Shown here: positions 1-8,230 of the stretch, piece after piece | Numbering within the stretch: the stretch's first letter is position 1 | Layout of the letters: the number at the start of each line of letters is the position of its first letter | Assembly (NCBI GenBank): GCA_902465755.1 | Contig: CABQOK010000014.1 | Coordinates: 1 to 14,262, forward strand | DNA: 14,262 bases | Source of the DNA: an uncultured Anaerococcus sp. | GTDB lineage: Bacteria > Bacillota > Clostridia > Tissierellales > Peptoniphilaceae | Reading direction: 5' to 3' | Translations under genes and position numbers: made by a program | The notes under the pieces: generated by a model | Told to the model about the DNA's origin: nothing | Databases searched by the model: none | Seen by the model: the letters and a program-made list of their open reading frames with translations, nothing else

Positions 1-321
1 TCCCTTTTCAGAAGAGATTATCTTCATGTTTGGATATCTTTGTAGCATAAGTTCTATAGCTGAGCAGTGATCTGGTTCCATGTGGTGAACTATCATGTAG
101 TCTAGGTCACGACCATCTAGAACTCTTGCTATATTTACCATATATTCTCTTGTTACAGCCCAATCTATTGAATCGATTAGAACTGTTTTTTCGTCCATTA
201 GTAGGTATGAGTTGTAAGAGACTCCTTGAGGAATAGGAAATATATTCTCAAATAAGGCAAGTCTTCTATCGTCCCCACCTACATAATATAAATCATCTGT
301 TACTTTTCTAACTGTATACAT
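1..321 (-). CDS. fprA: FprA-type flavodiiron protein, N-terminal part (runs off the left edge)
   Basis: Only the first 107 codons are in the window, starting at ATG 321-319 and open to base 1. The visible part is the start of a metallo-beta-lactamase-like domain. It begins MYTVRKVTDDLYYVGG and carries HHMEPDH at residues 79-85, which matches the H-x-E-x-D-H di-iron ligand motif of flavodiiron proteins (canonical H79/E81/D83 numbering, shifted by one). Family members reduce O2 to water, or NO to N2O, in the cytoplasm of anaerobes and normally take electrons from rubredoxin. The flavodoxin domain and any extra C-terminal domain lie outside the window. The gene starts 12 bp after the stop of the acyl-CoA dehydrogenase fusion, with AGGAGG just upstream of its start, so the two are almost certainly co-transcribed. 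A general metallo-hydrolase is unlikely given the ligand motif. Confidence 0.9.
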   Translation of the reverse strand, partial: MYTVRKVTDDLYYVGGDDRRLALFENIFPIPQGVSYNSYLLMDEKTVLIDSIDWAVTREYMVNIARVLDGRDLDYMIVHHMEPDHCSAIELMLQRYPNMKIISSEKG

Positions 322-333
322 TAAATCCTCCTA

Positions 334-2262
334 CTACTTTCTGTCTTCTGGGAATTCTAGTTTGATGAATTCTTCTTTAGCTTCTCCAGAAACTGGACTT
401 ACCCATTCATCTGGCAATTTGTCAAATGGTGTTCCTGGTTCAACTCCTTGTGTAGGATCGCCTACTTCTGGGTCATATTCGTAACCAGATCCCAAATCCA
501 CGTAAATATCTTCTTTGGGAGCCATTTTCCTTGGTTTAGATCTTTTCATCTTCTTCATAGGTGGTGCTGGTTTCTTTTCTTCTCCATTATCAAGTTCTTT
601 GATAAGTAGTGGAAGGATTACCATAGCATCTCCTACGATACCGTAGTCACAGTTGTTAAAGATTGGAGCGTTAGCGCTGCTGTTGATTGCAACGATTGTT
701 GAAGCGTTTTTCATTCCCTTCAAGTGTTGACCTGCTCCTGATACTCCGACTCCGATATAGAGGTTACCTTTAAAGGTTTGACCACTCATTCCGATGTATC
801 TTTCTAGTGGAATGTATTTAAGTGTTTCTGCAACTGGTCTTGATGATGAAATAGCTGCACCTGCTTGGTAAGCTAAATCTTCGATTAATTTCATATTTTT
901 CTTCTCGCCAATACCACGACCTGCTACAACTACTCTTTGTGCTTCTGGAATTGGTGTGTTTGGATCGATTCCAACTGTGAAGTCATATCCGTCTTTTTTA
1001 AGAGCAGCAACGAGCTTTTTAACTGCTTCTTTTGGATCTCCTGTATAGATTTCTTTCTTACGTAATCCTGCTATTGGGCCAGCATCTTTGCCTCTTCCCC
1101 CTGCTCTTTTCATCTTTGGAGCACGACCTACAGTATTAGCTCCTACTACAACTCTCATGATTTCGTTAGTTCCTTCGTAGATTTGTGTGATCTTGGCATC
1201 TCTAAAGAATCTTTCAACATCAACACCCTTGATAAATCCAGAACCACCGTAGATTTGTACAGCTTCTGTAGAAATCTTCATAGCAAGGTCTGATGCAACT
1301 TGTTTAGCCATAGCAGCTTCTGCAGAATATCTTTCGTGATTTTCTTTTAATTCTGCTGCTTGGTAAATCATAAGTCTAGCACCGTGTAGTTGGGTTGCCA
1401 TATCAGCTAGTTTGAAGGTATTTGCTTGTAAGTGGGCTATTGGAAGACCGAATTGTTCACGTTCTTTAGCATAAGCTAGGGCAGATTCATAAGCACCTTG
1501 GCCTATACCTAAGGCTTGAGATGCTATACCAATTCTACCACCATCTAGGGTAGCCATAGCGATCTTAAATCCTTGACCTTCCTTACCTAGTAAGTTTTCT
1601 TTTGGAACTTTAACATTTTCAAAGTGAAGTTCAGCTGTAGAAGATGATCTGATACCTAGCTTGTCGTAGTGATCAGAGAAGGTGAATCCTTCGAAGTCTT
1701 TTTCTACTATGAAAGCTGAAATCCCATGTGTTCCTATACCTGGTGTAGTAACTGCGAATACTACATATGTATCAGCCTTTGGAGCATTTGTAATAAATAT
1801 CTTTTTACCATTAAGGATGTAATTGTCACCATCAAGTTCTGCTGTAGTTTCTGTTCCACCAGCGTCTGAACCTGCGTTTTCTTCTGTAAGTCCAAATCCA
1901 CCAAGTTTTTCACCCTTAGCAAGTGGAGTTAGGTATTTTTTCTTTTGTTCTTCTGTACCAAAAGCAAAAATTGGCCATGAACCCAAAGATGTATGTGCTG
2001 AACAAATTACACCAACACCACCGTCTACTCTTGATAATTCTTCTACAACGATTGCATAAGAAATAACGTCAAGACCTTGACCACCGTATTCTTTAGGATA
2101 AGGTATTCCCAAGAATCCTAACTCTCCCATTTCTTTAACTATATCATCTGGGAATTCATTTTTTTGATCTAGGTCGAATGCTATTGGTTTTACTTTTTCT
2201 TCAGCAAAAGCTCTAACTTTTTTACGTAGGGCCTCATGTTGATCTGTTGTCTTAAAAAGCAT
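334..2262 (-). CDS. Acyl-CoA dehydrogenase / ETF-alpha FAD domain / cysteine-less rubredoxin-like fusion
   Basis: This 642-residue cytoplasmic flavoprotein has three parts. Residues 1-380 form a complete short-chain (butyryl-CoA type) acyl-CoA dehydrogenase, with [12 protein letters not shown] at 123-134 and the catalytic-base motif IYEGT, putting the base at Glu363. Residues about 440-557 match the C-terminal FAD-binding domain of ETF alpha: VAGRGIG (446-452), SSRPVAET (473-480), GMSGQT (491-496), GVSGAGQHL (506-514), and APIF...DYGIVGD (532-545). The N-terminal ETF-alpha domain is missing. A Lys/Pro-rich linker (558-584) leads to a rubredoxin-like domain (585-636). There the four Cys positions are Asp589, Ser592, Ser622 and Ser625, so it cannot bind iron in the usual way. 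ATG 2262 follows AGGAGG. An electron path from acyl-CoA through both flavins towards the neighbouring FprA is inference. Confidence 0.93.
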   Translation of the reverse strand: MLFKTTDQHEALRKKVRAFAEEKVKPIAFDLDQKNEFPDDIVKEMGELGFLGIPYPKEYGGQGLDVISYAIVVEELSRVDGGVGVICSAHTSLGSWPIFAFGTEEQKKKYLTPLAKGEKLGGFGLTEENAGSDAGGTETTAELDGDNYILNGKKIFITNAPKADTYVVFAVTTPGIGTHGISAFIVEKDFEGFTFSDHYDKLGIRSSSTAELHFENVKVPKENLLGKEGQGFKIAMATLDGGRIGIASQALGIGQGAYESALAYAKEREQFGLPIAHLQANTFKLADMATQLHGARLMIYQAAELKENHERYSAEAAMAKQVASDLAMKISTEAVQIYGGSGFIKGVDVERFFRDAKITQIYEGTNEIMRVVVGANTVGRAPKMKRAGGRGKDAGPIAGLRKKEIYTGDPKEAVKKLVAALKKDGYDFTVGIDPNTPIPEAQRVVVAGRGIGEKKNMKLIEDLAYQAGAAISSSRPVAETLKYIPLERYIGMSGQTFKGNLYIGVGVSGAGQHLKGMKNASTIVAINSSANAPIFNNCDYGIVGDAMVILPLLIKELDNGEEKKPAPPMKKMKRSKPRKMAPKEDIYVDLGSGYEYDPEVGDPTQGVEPGTPFDKLPDEWVSPVSGEAKEEFIKLEFPEDRK

Positions 2263-2295
2263 AAAATCCTCCTTTTATAATTGTCATCTACTTAA

Positions 2296-2324
2296 ATTGT
2301 AGCCTTAATAAAAAGATTTGTCAA
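2296..2324 (-). promoter_or_regulatory. Sigma-A promoter for the acyl-CoA dehydrogenase fusion and fprA
   Basis: Read on the minus strand there is a perfect -35 TTGACA (2324-2319), a 17-bp spacer, and -10 TACAAT (2301-2296). The ATG lies about 34 bp beyond the -10, after AGGAGG. No obvious operator palindrome overlaps it. Confidence 0.8.
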
Positions 2325-2556
2325 ATATATTTACCTGTCAAAATATTTATAAAATTCTTAATAATATATCTAAAATTTTTATGAAATAGTTTATTCTTAG
2401 CTAAGAATTTCTAATATATTTTAAGATAAATCGAAGGCAAATCTAAAAAGCTTTTCCTACTCTATATATAGCCCATTTATAATATTTTTAATCGCTTATT
2501 TTTTATAAATATACTAACGCTTGAAAATAGGGGTAAAATAGCTTAGAGGTGAAAAT

Positions 2557-3237
2557 ATGAAAAAATCTATAAGAAATATAGCTATCTTGCTAGCCTTATC
2601 TCTATTTATTAGCTCATGTGATAGCAAAGAAGATAGTGGAGATAAAAATAGTAAGACAGAAATTACAGAAAATACGAATCAAGCGTCTAAAGATGAAAAA
2701 AATAAGGAAGATAAAAAACCCAAGGATGAAAAAGAAATAGACAAAAAATATAAAAAGGAAGAAAAAATAGAAGCTTCTACGGATAAGGATTTAGAAAATA
2801 AGAAAGATTTAGAAGATAATCCTTCTGAGAATTCAACAAGCAAAGAGATTTCACCTTCAGAAAGCGAAGATTTCCTATCCGATGGTCAATACTTGACTAT
2901 TCTTGCTTCTGAAAGTGATGGCAAAGCCCAAGGGACTATAGGATATTGCCAAGAATCCTTCGCAGACGCTTCTACAAACACTTTCACTATAAAGGGTAGC
3001 CTTTCCTATACCGAGGAGGTCGGAGCCTTCGATAACTACCAAATAATGGCAAATTCGACCTATGACTTCTCCTTTGATGAGGATACGGTCTTTCAAGCTA
3101 CAAGCGGCATGGCCGAGCCTCATATCATGACAGTAGATGAGTTTAATTCCTACCTAGATAAATGTAAGGATACAGGTCTAGGACTTGTACTAGTTGTAGA
3201 AAATGGCCTTGTCAAAAGTGCTAGTATTTCTTCTTAA
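2557..3237 (+). CDS. Secreted lipoprotein of unknown function with a charged spacer
   Basis: This is the only plus-strand gene. The N-terminus is a lipoprotein signal: a basic start (MKKSIRN), a hydrophobic stretch, and a lipobox LFISSC ending at Cys21, which should be lipid-modified and anchor the protein outside the membrane. Residues about 22-100 are low complexity, rich in Lys, Glu, Asp and Ser, and look like a flexible spacer. Residues about 105-226 look like a folded beta-rich domain containing only two cysteines (GYCQES and DKCKDT), possibly a disulfide pair. I do not recognise the domain. The start is set by GAGGTG about 6 bases before ATG 2557. The gene is monocistronic and converges on lacD with a shared terminator between them. 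Binding or sensing roles would be guesses. Confidence 0.85.
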   Translation: MKKSIRNIAILLALSLFISSCDSKEDSGDKNSKTEITENTNQASKDEKNKEDKKPKDEKEIDKKYKKEEKIEASTDKDLENKKDLEDNPSENSTSKEISPSESEDFLSDGQYLTILASESDGKAQGTIGYCQESFADASTNTFTIKGSLSYTEEVGAFDNYQIMANSTYDFSFDEDTVFQATSGMAEPHIMTVDEFNSYLDKCKDTGLGLVLVVENGLVKSASISS

Positions 3238-3243
3238 ATTAAA

Positions 3244-3276
3244 ATGCAGAAAGCAAAATCTCCTTGCTTCCTGCAT
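3244..3276. terminator. Bidirectional terminator between the lipoprotein gene and lacD
   Basis: ATGCAG-A-AAGCAA (3244-3256) pairs with TTGCTT-C-CTGCAT (3264-3276) around a 7-nt loop, leaving one internal mismatch. On the plus strand it is followed by TATTTTTTATT. On the minus strand it is followed by TTTAATTT. It lies 6 bp past the lipoprotein stop and 6 bp past the lacD stop, so it can serve both convergent units. Confidence 0.8.
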
Positions 3277-3282
3277 TATTTT

Positions 3283-4266
3283 TTATTCTTCTATTTTCTC
3301 AAAAACAGAGTGAGCTGTTTCATTTAGTACTTCATTTAGGGTTTGGATGTTTTCTTTTCCTGTTGTTTCTAGCCATTTTTTGGCTTCTTCTTTATCTTTT
3401 CCAAATATTTCTACTGAATCTTTCCAAGTTGCTCTACCGCAGAGAACTCCGTTAAATTCTGAGTCTGCTTCTTTGGCAAGTTTCAATGTTTCTTGGAATA
3501 GTTCTGCTGTAATTCCACCTGATAGGAAGATGAATGGTAGGTCAGTTGAGTCTGATTGGTCTTTGAAGTGTTTGATTGCTTCTTCTCTTGTGTATACTGC
3601 TTCTTCCTTGCCAAGTCCTTCTACGAAGTTCATGTTAGTTGGTGTTTCAACCTTAAGAACGTCTACCTTGTATTTTGGATCAGAGAATTCTTTCATCGCA
3701 GTATTTACCTTGTGTGGTCTTACCTTTGCATATTCAGCATTTTTCTCAGATTCCATATTTCTATCATAAGTGATAATTTCCAAGAAGTGTGGAAGTCCTA
3801 GGCCTTCACATTCGTATCCAACTCTTTCTACCCAAGCTTTTTTGATGTCATTTGTTTCTTCTTCATCATCGCAATCATAGTAGAGAAGAGTCTTAATAGC
3901 GTTAGCTCCCATTTCTTTTGCTCTAAGTACGCTCATGAAATTGATAAGTCTTGGAAGTCTTCCTTCATCGTATTCATCGTAGCCTGTTTGCTCGTAGCTT
4001 AGGATAAGTCCTGTTCCTTCTGCCTTAGCAGCAATTCCCTTTTTGCCATAGATTGGGTCAAGTAGGATTGATGAGGCAAAAGGGGTTAGCTCTTTTGATA
4101 CCAATTCTTTGTAAGCTCCTATTCCTTCTACGTTGTTAAGGTCAGGGTTGGCTGCTCCCATCATCTTTTCCATTGAACCTCTTTGGTCGATGGCAAGGGC
4201 TGCTATGGCTCCTTCTTCGTTTACTAATTGTTTAAGATTTTCTAGCTTTTCTTGTGAAATTTTCAT
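3283..4266 (-). CDS. lacD: Tagatose 1,6-bisphosphate aldolase (class I)
   Basis: This enzyme cleaves tagatose-1,6-bisphosphate to dihydroxyacetone phosphate and glyceraldehyde-3-phosphate, the last step of the tagatose-6-phosphate pathway. At 327 residues it is the usual LacD length. The class I active-site residues fall at their family positions: Schiff-base Lys205 in VDVLKVETP, Glu163 in FLEIITYD, and Lys125 in NAIKTLLYYD. The N-terminal part contains AALAIDQRGS, typical of LacD-type aldolases. ATG 4266 overlaps the lacC stop by one base (TAATG), with GGAGGAAG inside the end of lacC acting as ribosome binding site, so translation is coupled. It is the last gene of the sugar cluster, before the shared terminator. 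Some LacD-type enzymes also accept related ketohexose bisphosphates. Confidence 0.95.
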   Translation of the reverse strand: MKISQEKLENLKQLVNEEGAIAALAIDQRGSMEKMMGAANPDLNNVEGIGAYKELVSKELTPFASSILLDPIYGKKGIAAKAEGTGLILSYEQTGYDEYDEGRLPRLINFMSVLRAKEMGANAIKTLLYYDCDDEEETNDIKKAWVERVGYECEGLGLPHFLEIITYDRNMESEKNAEYAKVRPHKVNTAMKEFSDPKYKVDVLKVETPTNMNFVEGLGKEEAVYTREEAIKHFKDQSDSTDLPFIFLSGGITAELFQETLKLAKEADSEFNGVLCGRATWKDSVEIFGKDKEEAKKWLETTGKENIQTLNEVLNETAHSVFEKIEE

Positions 4267-5192
4267 TATACTTCCTCCACTTTTATTTCTTCAAAATATT
4301 TGTCAAACTTTTCTATTTCTATATGGGCGATTTCTTCTGTGAGAACATTTAATAGACCACAAGTCATTGAAGTCTTTATTATTTCTTCGTCAGATTTTCC
4401 TTCATCTATTGCAAAAAGCGCCCCTGCAAGAGATGAATCACCGCTTCCTACTGGATTTACGGCTTCTACTTTTGGAACCTTGGCATTGTAGATTTTATCT
4501 TTAATCTTAACCATAGCCCCGTCTTTTCCCATAGATACTATTATATATGGTATATCCTTGAAAGGCTCTTCCTCTAGGATTTCCTTAAGGTCTTTCTTTT
4601 CGATCTTTCTACCTAATACGTCAGCTATTTCTGTTTCGTTAGGCTTTATGAGGTCTGGTTTCTCTTCTGCATTGATCATGTCCTTAAGGGTCTTGCCAGA
4701 AGTATCTACTGAGACGAATTTATCATGCTTTTTGGCATATTTTATTATCTCTTTGTAGAAATCACTTGTAAGCCCCTTAGGAATGGATCCTGATATATTG
4801 ATTATATGGCAGCCCTCGCTTATTTGATCAAGCTTATTTAGGAATTCTTCTTCTTCTTCTTTTTCTATAGTTGGGCCTGCCTCGAGGATTTCGGTTTGTT
4901 TTCCTTCATGAAGGATGGCTATACAATTTCTTGTATCTCCTTTAATCTTAACAAATCTTGCCTCTTGGCCTCTCTTTTCTAGGCCTTCTTCTATAAATTC
5001 TCCAAGCTTTCCCCCTGCAAATCCTGAATGGACAGGTTTAGCCCCCAATTCTTTTAGAACATAGCCAACATGGATTCCCTTACCACCAGCGTGTTTTTCT
5101 ATATCGCTAGTTCTTGTAACATCATCTATGTTGAACTTATCTAATTGGTAAGAAATATCTACAGAAGGGTTCGCTGTTATCGTTAGTATCAT
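4266..5192 (-). CDS. lacC: Tagatose-6-phosphate kinase, PfkB family
   Basis: A 308-residue sugar-phosphate kinase of the ribokinase/PfkB family. It most likely phosphorylates tagatose-6-phosphate to the 1,6-bisphosphate with ATP. The N-terminus MILTITANPSVD is typical of LacC and 1-phosphofructokinases. The glycine-rich substrate motif is AGGKGIHVG (35-43), where the more common form has Asn in place of His41. The ATP-site anion hole is NPVGSGDS (246-253), with Asp252 as catalytic base. Sequence alone does not separate LacC from 1-phosphofructokinase, but position decides: it overlaps nagA upstream by 4 bases (ATGA) and lacD downstream by one base, beside lacA and lacB. Both the galactose and the galactosamine branches need it. 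Confidence 0.92.
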   Translation of the reverse strand: MILTITANPSVDISYQLDKFNIDDVTRTSDIEKHAGGKGIHVGYVLKELGAKPVHSGFAGGKLGEFIEEGLEKRGQEARFVKIKGDTRNCIAILHEGKQTEILEAGPTIEKEEEEEFLNKLDQISEGCHIINISGSIPKGLTSDFYKEIIKYAKKHDKFVSVDTSGKTLKDMINAEEKPDLIKPNETEIADVLGRKIEKKDLKEILEEEPFKDIPYIIVSMGKDGAMVKIKDKIYNAKVPKVEAVNPVGSGDSSLAGALFAIDEGKSDEEIIKTSMTCGLLNVLTEEIAHIEIEKFDKYFEEIKVEEV

Positions 5193-6316
5193 CCAAATAC
5201 CCTTTCTCCGTTTAAGAAGGTTGCAGTAAGGTCTAAGTTACCGTCAAGTACTATGAAGTCTGCATCATAGCCTTCGTGAATCTTGCCGCATACATTGTCG
5301 ATTCCGACAGATTTGGCAGGAACGAGGCTTGCCATTTGTATGGCCTCAAAGACGTCGGCAATCTCCCATTCTACAACATTTTTGACAGCTTCCTTAAGTT
5401 TTAGGATAGATCCTGCAAGGTTTCCACTGTCTTTTAATCTTGCTGTTCCATCTTTTACTATTACAGGGAAGTCTCCTAGTTTGTAGTCTCCTTCAGCCAT
5501 TCCACCTGCTGACATACAATCTGTAATAAGAGCTATCCTATCTCTTCCCTTTGCGTCCATCAAGATTTCTGCTGCGGCTGGATTTACGTGATGGCCATCA
5601 CAAATTAATTCTCCTATAGAATCAGTCTTCATAGCAGCTCCCACCATGCCAGGATTTCTGTGATGGAGGCCACTCATACCATTGTAGACATGGACAAAGA
5701 TATTAGCTCCAGCATCTACTGCTTCTACCGCCTTTTCAAAGCTTGCATCAGAATGGCCTAGGGCAACCCTTACGCCCATAGCGTTGGCTTTTTTGATAAA
5801 GTCGATTGCTCCATCTCTTTCTGGGGCTATGGCAATTTTATTTACAAGCCCCTTAGAGAGTTCTTTCCACCTTTTTAGCTTATCTATAGAAGGATCAGAC
5901 ATATAGGAAGCATTTTGGGCTCCCTTATACTTTTCTGTAAAAAATGGTCCCTCGAGGAAGATTCCACGAACCTTAGCGCCTTCTACGTCTTCGTATTCTT
6001 CGCCAATTATCTCACAAGCCTTATCAAGCTTTTCTGTAGTATCTGTAAGTGTTGTTGGAAGAAAGCTTGTAACCCCACATTCCAAAATTCCCTTGGATAT
6101 TTCGTTTAGATATCCCTTTTCACAATCCATAATGTCTTTTCCGGCATATCCATGAATGTGGGTATCTACAAGACCTGGAGCTATTATCTCTCCCAAGTAT
6201 TCAAACTCTTCTGGTTTATCTTTGGAAAATGACTTCACTTTCCCATCTTCTACTTCCATATAATAATCTTCTAAAACTTTATCTTCTAGCACTATATATT
6301 TTGCTGAGTAATACAT
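5189..6316 (-). CDS. nagA: N-acetylhexosamine-6-phosphate deacetylase (NagA/AgaA)
   Basis: A 375-residue amidohydrolase that removes acetate from N-acetylglucosamine-6-phosphate or N-acetylgalactosamine-6-phosphate. The metal-site motifs are intact: DTHIHG (51-56, His53 and His55), LEGPFF (121-126, Glu122), ALGHSDA (His188), FVHVYNGM (His209), DGHHV (240-244) and the catalytic Asp266 in LITDCMSAGG. The late motif NLAGS (299-303) is also typical. Neighbours favour the galactosamine substrate (AgaA role): agaS lies upstream, tagatose kinase and aldolase lie downstream, and no glucosamine-6-phosphate deaminase nagB is present. Activity on GlcNAc-6-phosphate cannot be excluded. GGAGA precedes ATG 6316. 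The gene is followed by lacC with an ATGA overlap. Confidence 0.92.
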   Translation of the reverse strand: MYYSAKYIVLEDKVLEDYYMEVEDGKVKSFSKDKPEEFEYLGEIIAPGLVDTHIHGYAGKDIMDCEKGYLNEISKGILECGVTSFLPTTLTDTTEKLDKACEIIGEEYEDVEGAKVRGIFLEGPFFTEKYKGAQNASYMSDPSIDKLKRWKELSKGLVNKIAIAPERDGAIDFIKKANAMGVRVALGHSDASFEKAVEAVDAGANIFVHVYNGMSGLHHRNPGMVGAAMKTDSIGELICDGHHVNPAAAEILMDAKGRDRIALITDCMSAGGMAEGDYKLGDFPVIVKDGTARLKDSGNLAGSILKLKEAVKNVVEWEIADVFEAIQMASLVPAKSVGIDNVCGKIHEGYDADFIVLDGNLDLTATFLNGERVFG

Positions 6317-6330
6317 TTAATCTCCTTAGT

Positions 6331-7032
6331 TTATCTCGGACTATAACTCGTTTCATAGTAGAACTTGTCTCCTCTGGCGTAGGATATAGTATATTCTAGT
6401 AAATTTCCATCAAAATCGAAACTCTTTCTTGTAATCTTAAGACTTGGGGCATCCGGCCTTTGTCTCAAAAATCCTGCAATCTTCTTAGTCAAATTCCCAA
6501 CAGAAAATCTCTCATTTACTGTGAAAATCGCAGCATTTGATTCATCAAAGATATCATAGAGGGGCTTTTTGCTTACAAGCTCTCTAGAAATATTAGTAAA
6601 CCTCTCATAGGGAATGTAAGTTGTCTCATACATCATAGGCTCATCATCTGCAAGCCTAAGTCTTACAAGCTCAATTACCAAGTCCATATTCTCAAGTTTC
6701 ATCTTCCCTGCCAAATCCTTGTTGGCCTTCTTGATCCTAAAGTCTATTATCTCAGACTTTGGCTTCATTCCATTGGCTATAGTCCTTTGGGTAAATGAAT
6801 AATAATTTGAAAGATTGTCTCTTAAATTGTGCTTGCCTGTAACAAAACTCCCCTTACCTTGGATTTGAACTATAAGACCACTATTAACTAGCTCTCCTAT
6901 AGCATTTCTAATAGTCGTCCTACTCACATCATAGTCAATACAAAGCTGTCTTTCGGAAGGAATCTTATCTCCCTTTTCCATAGTGGATATTTTCTCTGTA
7001 ATATCCTTTACAATTTCAGAATAAAGACTCAT
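6331..7032 (-). CDS. GntR-family (HutC/UTRA) regulator of the amino-sugar operon
   Basis: A 233-residue transcription factor. Residues about 3-68 form the winged helix of the GntR family, with GDKIPSERQL, VSRTTIRNAI and the wing IQGKGSFV. Residues about 90-228 resemble the UTRA ligand domain of the HutC subfamily, whose NagR, DasR and AgaR-type members sense amino-sugar phosphates. It sits between agaS and nagA, 5 bp past the agaS stop, and so is part of the operon it probably controls. The palindrome at 8183-8198 in the agaS promoter has the half-sites that NagR/DasR-type proteins bind, so an autoregulatory repressor relieved by a galactosamine or glucosamine phosphate is the simplest inference. 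The ribosome binding site (AGTAGGG) is weaker than that of its neighbours, so it may be made at a low level. Confidence 0.92.
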   Translation of the reverse strand: MSLYSEIVKDITEKISTMEKGDKIPSERQLCIDYDVSRTTIRNAIGELVNSGLIVQIQGKGSFVTGKHNLRDNLSNYYSFTQRTIANGMKPKSEIIDFRIKKANKDLAGKMKLENMDLVIELVRLRLADDEPMMYETTYIPYERFTNISRELVSKKPLYDIFDESNAAIFTVNERFSVGNLTKKIAGFLRQRPDAPSLKITRKSFDFDGNLLEYTISYARGDKFYYETSYSPR

Positions 7033-7037
7033 AAGCC

Positions 7038-8171
7038 CTACTTGTCGTATTCGTGGATAGTAACTCCCTTTACAACCCTATTTACTGTGTGAGACTTAGA
7101 AGGATTGTCTGGAGTATTTCCTACCCTTAGAGAAGTTATAAGACTTATAAGTTGAGCTATCATAGCAAATAAAACGCAAAGATAAGCATCTTTTAGTCCA
7201 TCTACCTTATAAACTAGCTTATCAAAGTCTCCTTCGACTTCTTCGCTTGAGACTCCTATTATCCTTTTGGCGATACCATCTAGGCATAGCTCATCTAAAA
7301 TATCCTTATCGTATTGTCTTGTATAAGGGTTTGATGAAAGGAAGGATACAATCAAGGTCTTCTCATCCACAAAGGACTTTGGGCCGTGTCTAAAGCCCAT
7401 GCTTGACTCATACATGCTCGCTACCTTACCAGCAGTAAGCTCAAGGACTTTAAGTCTTGCCTCATTGGTAAGCTTATATAGAGGACCACTTCCTAGATAA
7501 ATTATCCTATCAAAATCAAGATCCACTAGACTTTCAATATTTTCCTTATCATTAAGGATTTCTCTTCCAGCCTGTGCTAGCTTTCTAACAGCTTCTTCCT
7601 TGTCTATAGATGACTTATCAAAAATCAAAAGACTTGTCAAAAGCATAGAAGTAAAAGAGCTTGTCATAGCAAAACCCTTGTCGTTTGTACCAGCTGGCTC
7701 TATAAATACGTAAGATTTTTCATCATCATATAATTTCTCAGCAAGCTTGCCGTCTTCAGCACAAGTTATAGCTAGATTATAAAAATCATCCACCAAGCTC
7801 TCTAAAAGCTCTACCGCAGCTAGAGACTCAGGAGAATTACCGCTTCTTGCAAAAGAAACTAGAAGTATCTTTTCATCTTTCTTAAAGTGAAGATAAGGAG
7901 ATGAAACCAAATCTGTTGTGGCAACAGACTCAAATTCAAAATCACCATGAGACTTCAGATATTCCTTGGCGATATTTCCTACATACTCACTAGTACCAGC
8001 ACCAGTAAAGATAACTTTAGCTCCTCTCGCCTTCTTTAAAAATTCTTCTATTTCACTTTTTCTTTCTCTATATTCTTCATAAACAAGCTCCCAAATATTC
8101 GCTTGTTGAAAAATCTCACTATAAGTATTTATAGCATCATTTTCTTTAATATAATCTAAATCTAAAAACAT
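7038..8171 (-). CDS. agaS: AgaS-type SIS-domain galactosamine-6-phosphate deaminase/isomerase
   Basis: A 377-residue protein with two sugar isomerase (SIS) domains, about 45-190 and 215-350. It should convert galactosamine-6-phosphate to tagatose-6-phosphate plus ammonia. Phosphosugar-binding segments are FTGAGTSEY (55-63), SFARSGNSPES (106-116) and YLGSGPL (225-231), followed by YESSMGFRHGPKS (254-266). The C-terminal TPDNPSKSHTVNRVVKGV resembles the end of AgaS and not that of GlmS. There is no glutaminase domain, so it is a catabolic deaminase and not glucosamine synthase. It is the first gene of the second transcription unit, with its own promoter, a GGAGGT ribosome binding site and an operator palindrome just upstream. 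Confidence 0.9.
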   Translation of the reverse strand: MFLDLDYIKENDAINTYSEIFQQANIWELVYEEYRERKSEIEEFLKKARGAKVIFTGAGTSEYVGNIAKEYLKSHGDFEFESVATTDLVSSPYLHFKKDEKILLVSFARSGNSPESLAAVELLESLVDDFYNLAITCAEDGKLAEKLYDDEKSYVFIEPAGTNDKGFAMTSSFTSMLLTSLLIFDKSSIDKEEAVRKLAQAGREILNDKENIESLVDLDFDRIIYLGSGPLYKLTNEARLKVLELTAGKVASMYESSMGFRHGPKSFVDEKTLIVSFLSSNPYTRQYDKDILDELCLDGIAKRIIGVSSEEVEGDFDKLVYKVDGLKDAYLCVLFAMIAQLISLITSLRVGNTPDNPSKSHTVNRVVKGVTIHEYDK

Positions 8172-8182
8172 TTATACCTCCT

Positions 8183-8198
8183 ACTGGTAACTACCACT
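8183..8198. promoter_or_regulatory. Operator palindrome with NagR/DasR-type half-sites
   Basis: The 16-mer ACTGGTAACTACCACT has the outer half-sites ACTGGT and ACCACT of the HutC-type amino-sugar regulator site (DasR consensus ACTGGTCTAGACCACT), with a different 4-bp centre. It lies between the -10 of the agaS promoter and the agaS ribosome binding site, where bound protein would block transcription start or early elongation. A further half-site (ACTGGT on the minus strand, 8229-8234) overlaps the -35 region. The likely binder is the GntR regulator encoded in the same operon. Confidence 0.7.
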
Positions 8199-8201
8199 AT
8201 A

Positions 8202-8230
8202 ATTATATAAGCTGTAGCGTCTTTAGTCAA
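8202..8230 (-). promoter_or_regulatory. Sigma-A promoter for agaS and the downstream genes
   Basis: On the minus strand, -35 TTGACT (8230-8225), a 17-bp spacer and a perfect -10 TATAAT (8207-8202). The agaS ATG is about 30 bp beyond the -10. Together with the operator downstream it makes agaS-gntR-nagA-lacC-lacD a separately controlled unit, even though upstream genes point the same way. Confidence 0.85.

Noticed and set aside
2521..2539. TTGAAA followed by TAAAAT as a promoter for the lipoprotein gene
   Set aside because: The spacing is only 7 bp, far too short. The promoter probably lies in the AT-rich stretch upstream, but I could not pick one -35/-10 pair over others.
3347..3769. 140-codon plus-strand open frame
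   Set aside because: It lies fully antisense to lacD, whose active-site residues are all in place.
5189..8171. Glucosamine pathway (nagA with a GlmS-like isomerase)
   Set aside because: The SIS protein has no glutaminase domain, ends like AgaS, and the operon continues into tagatose kinase and aldolase, so the galactosamine route fits better.
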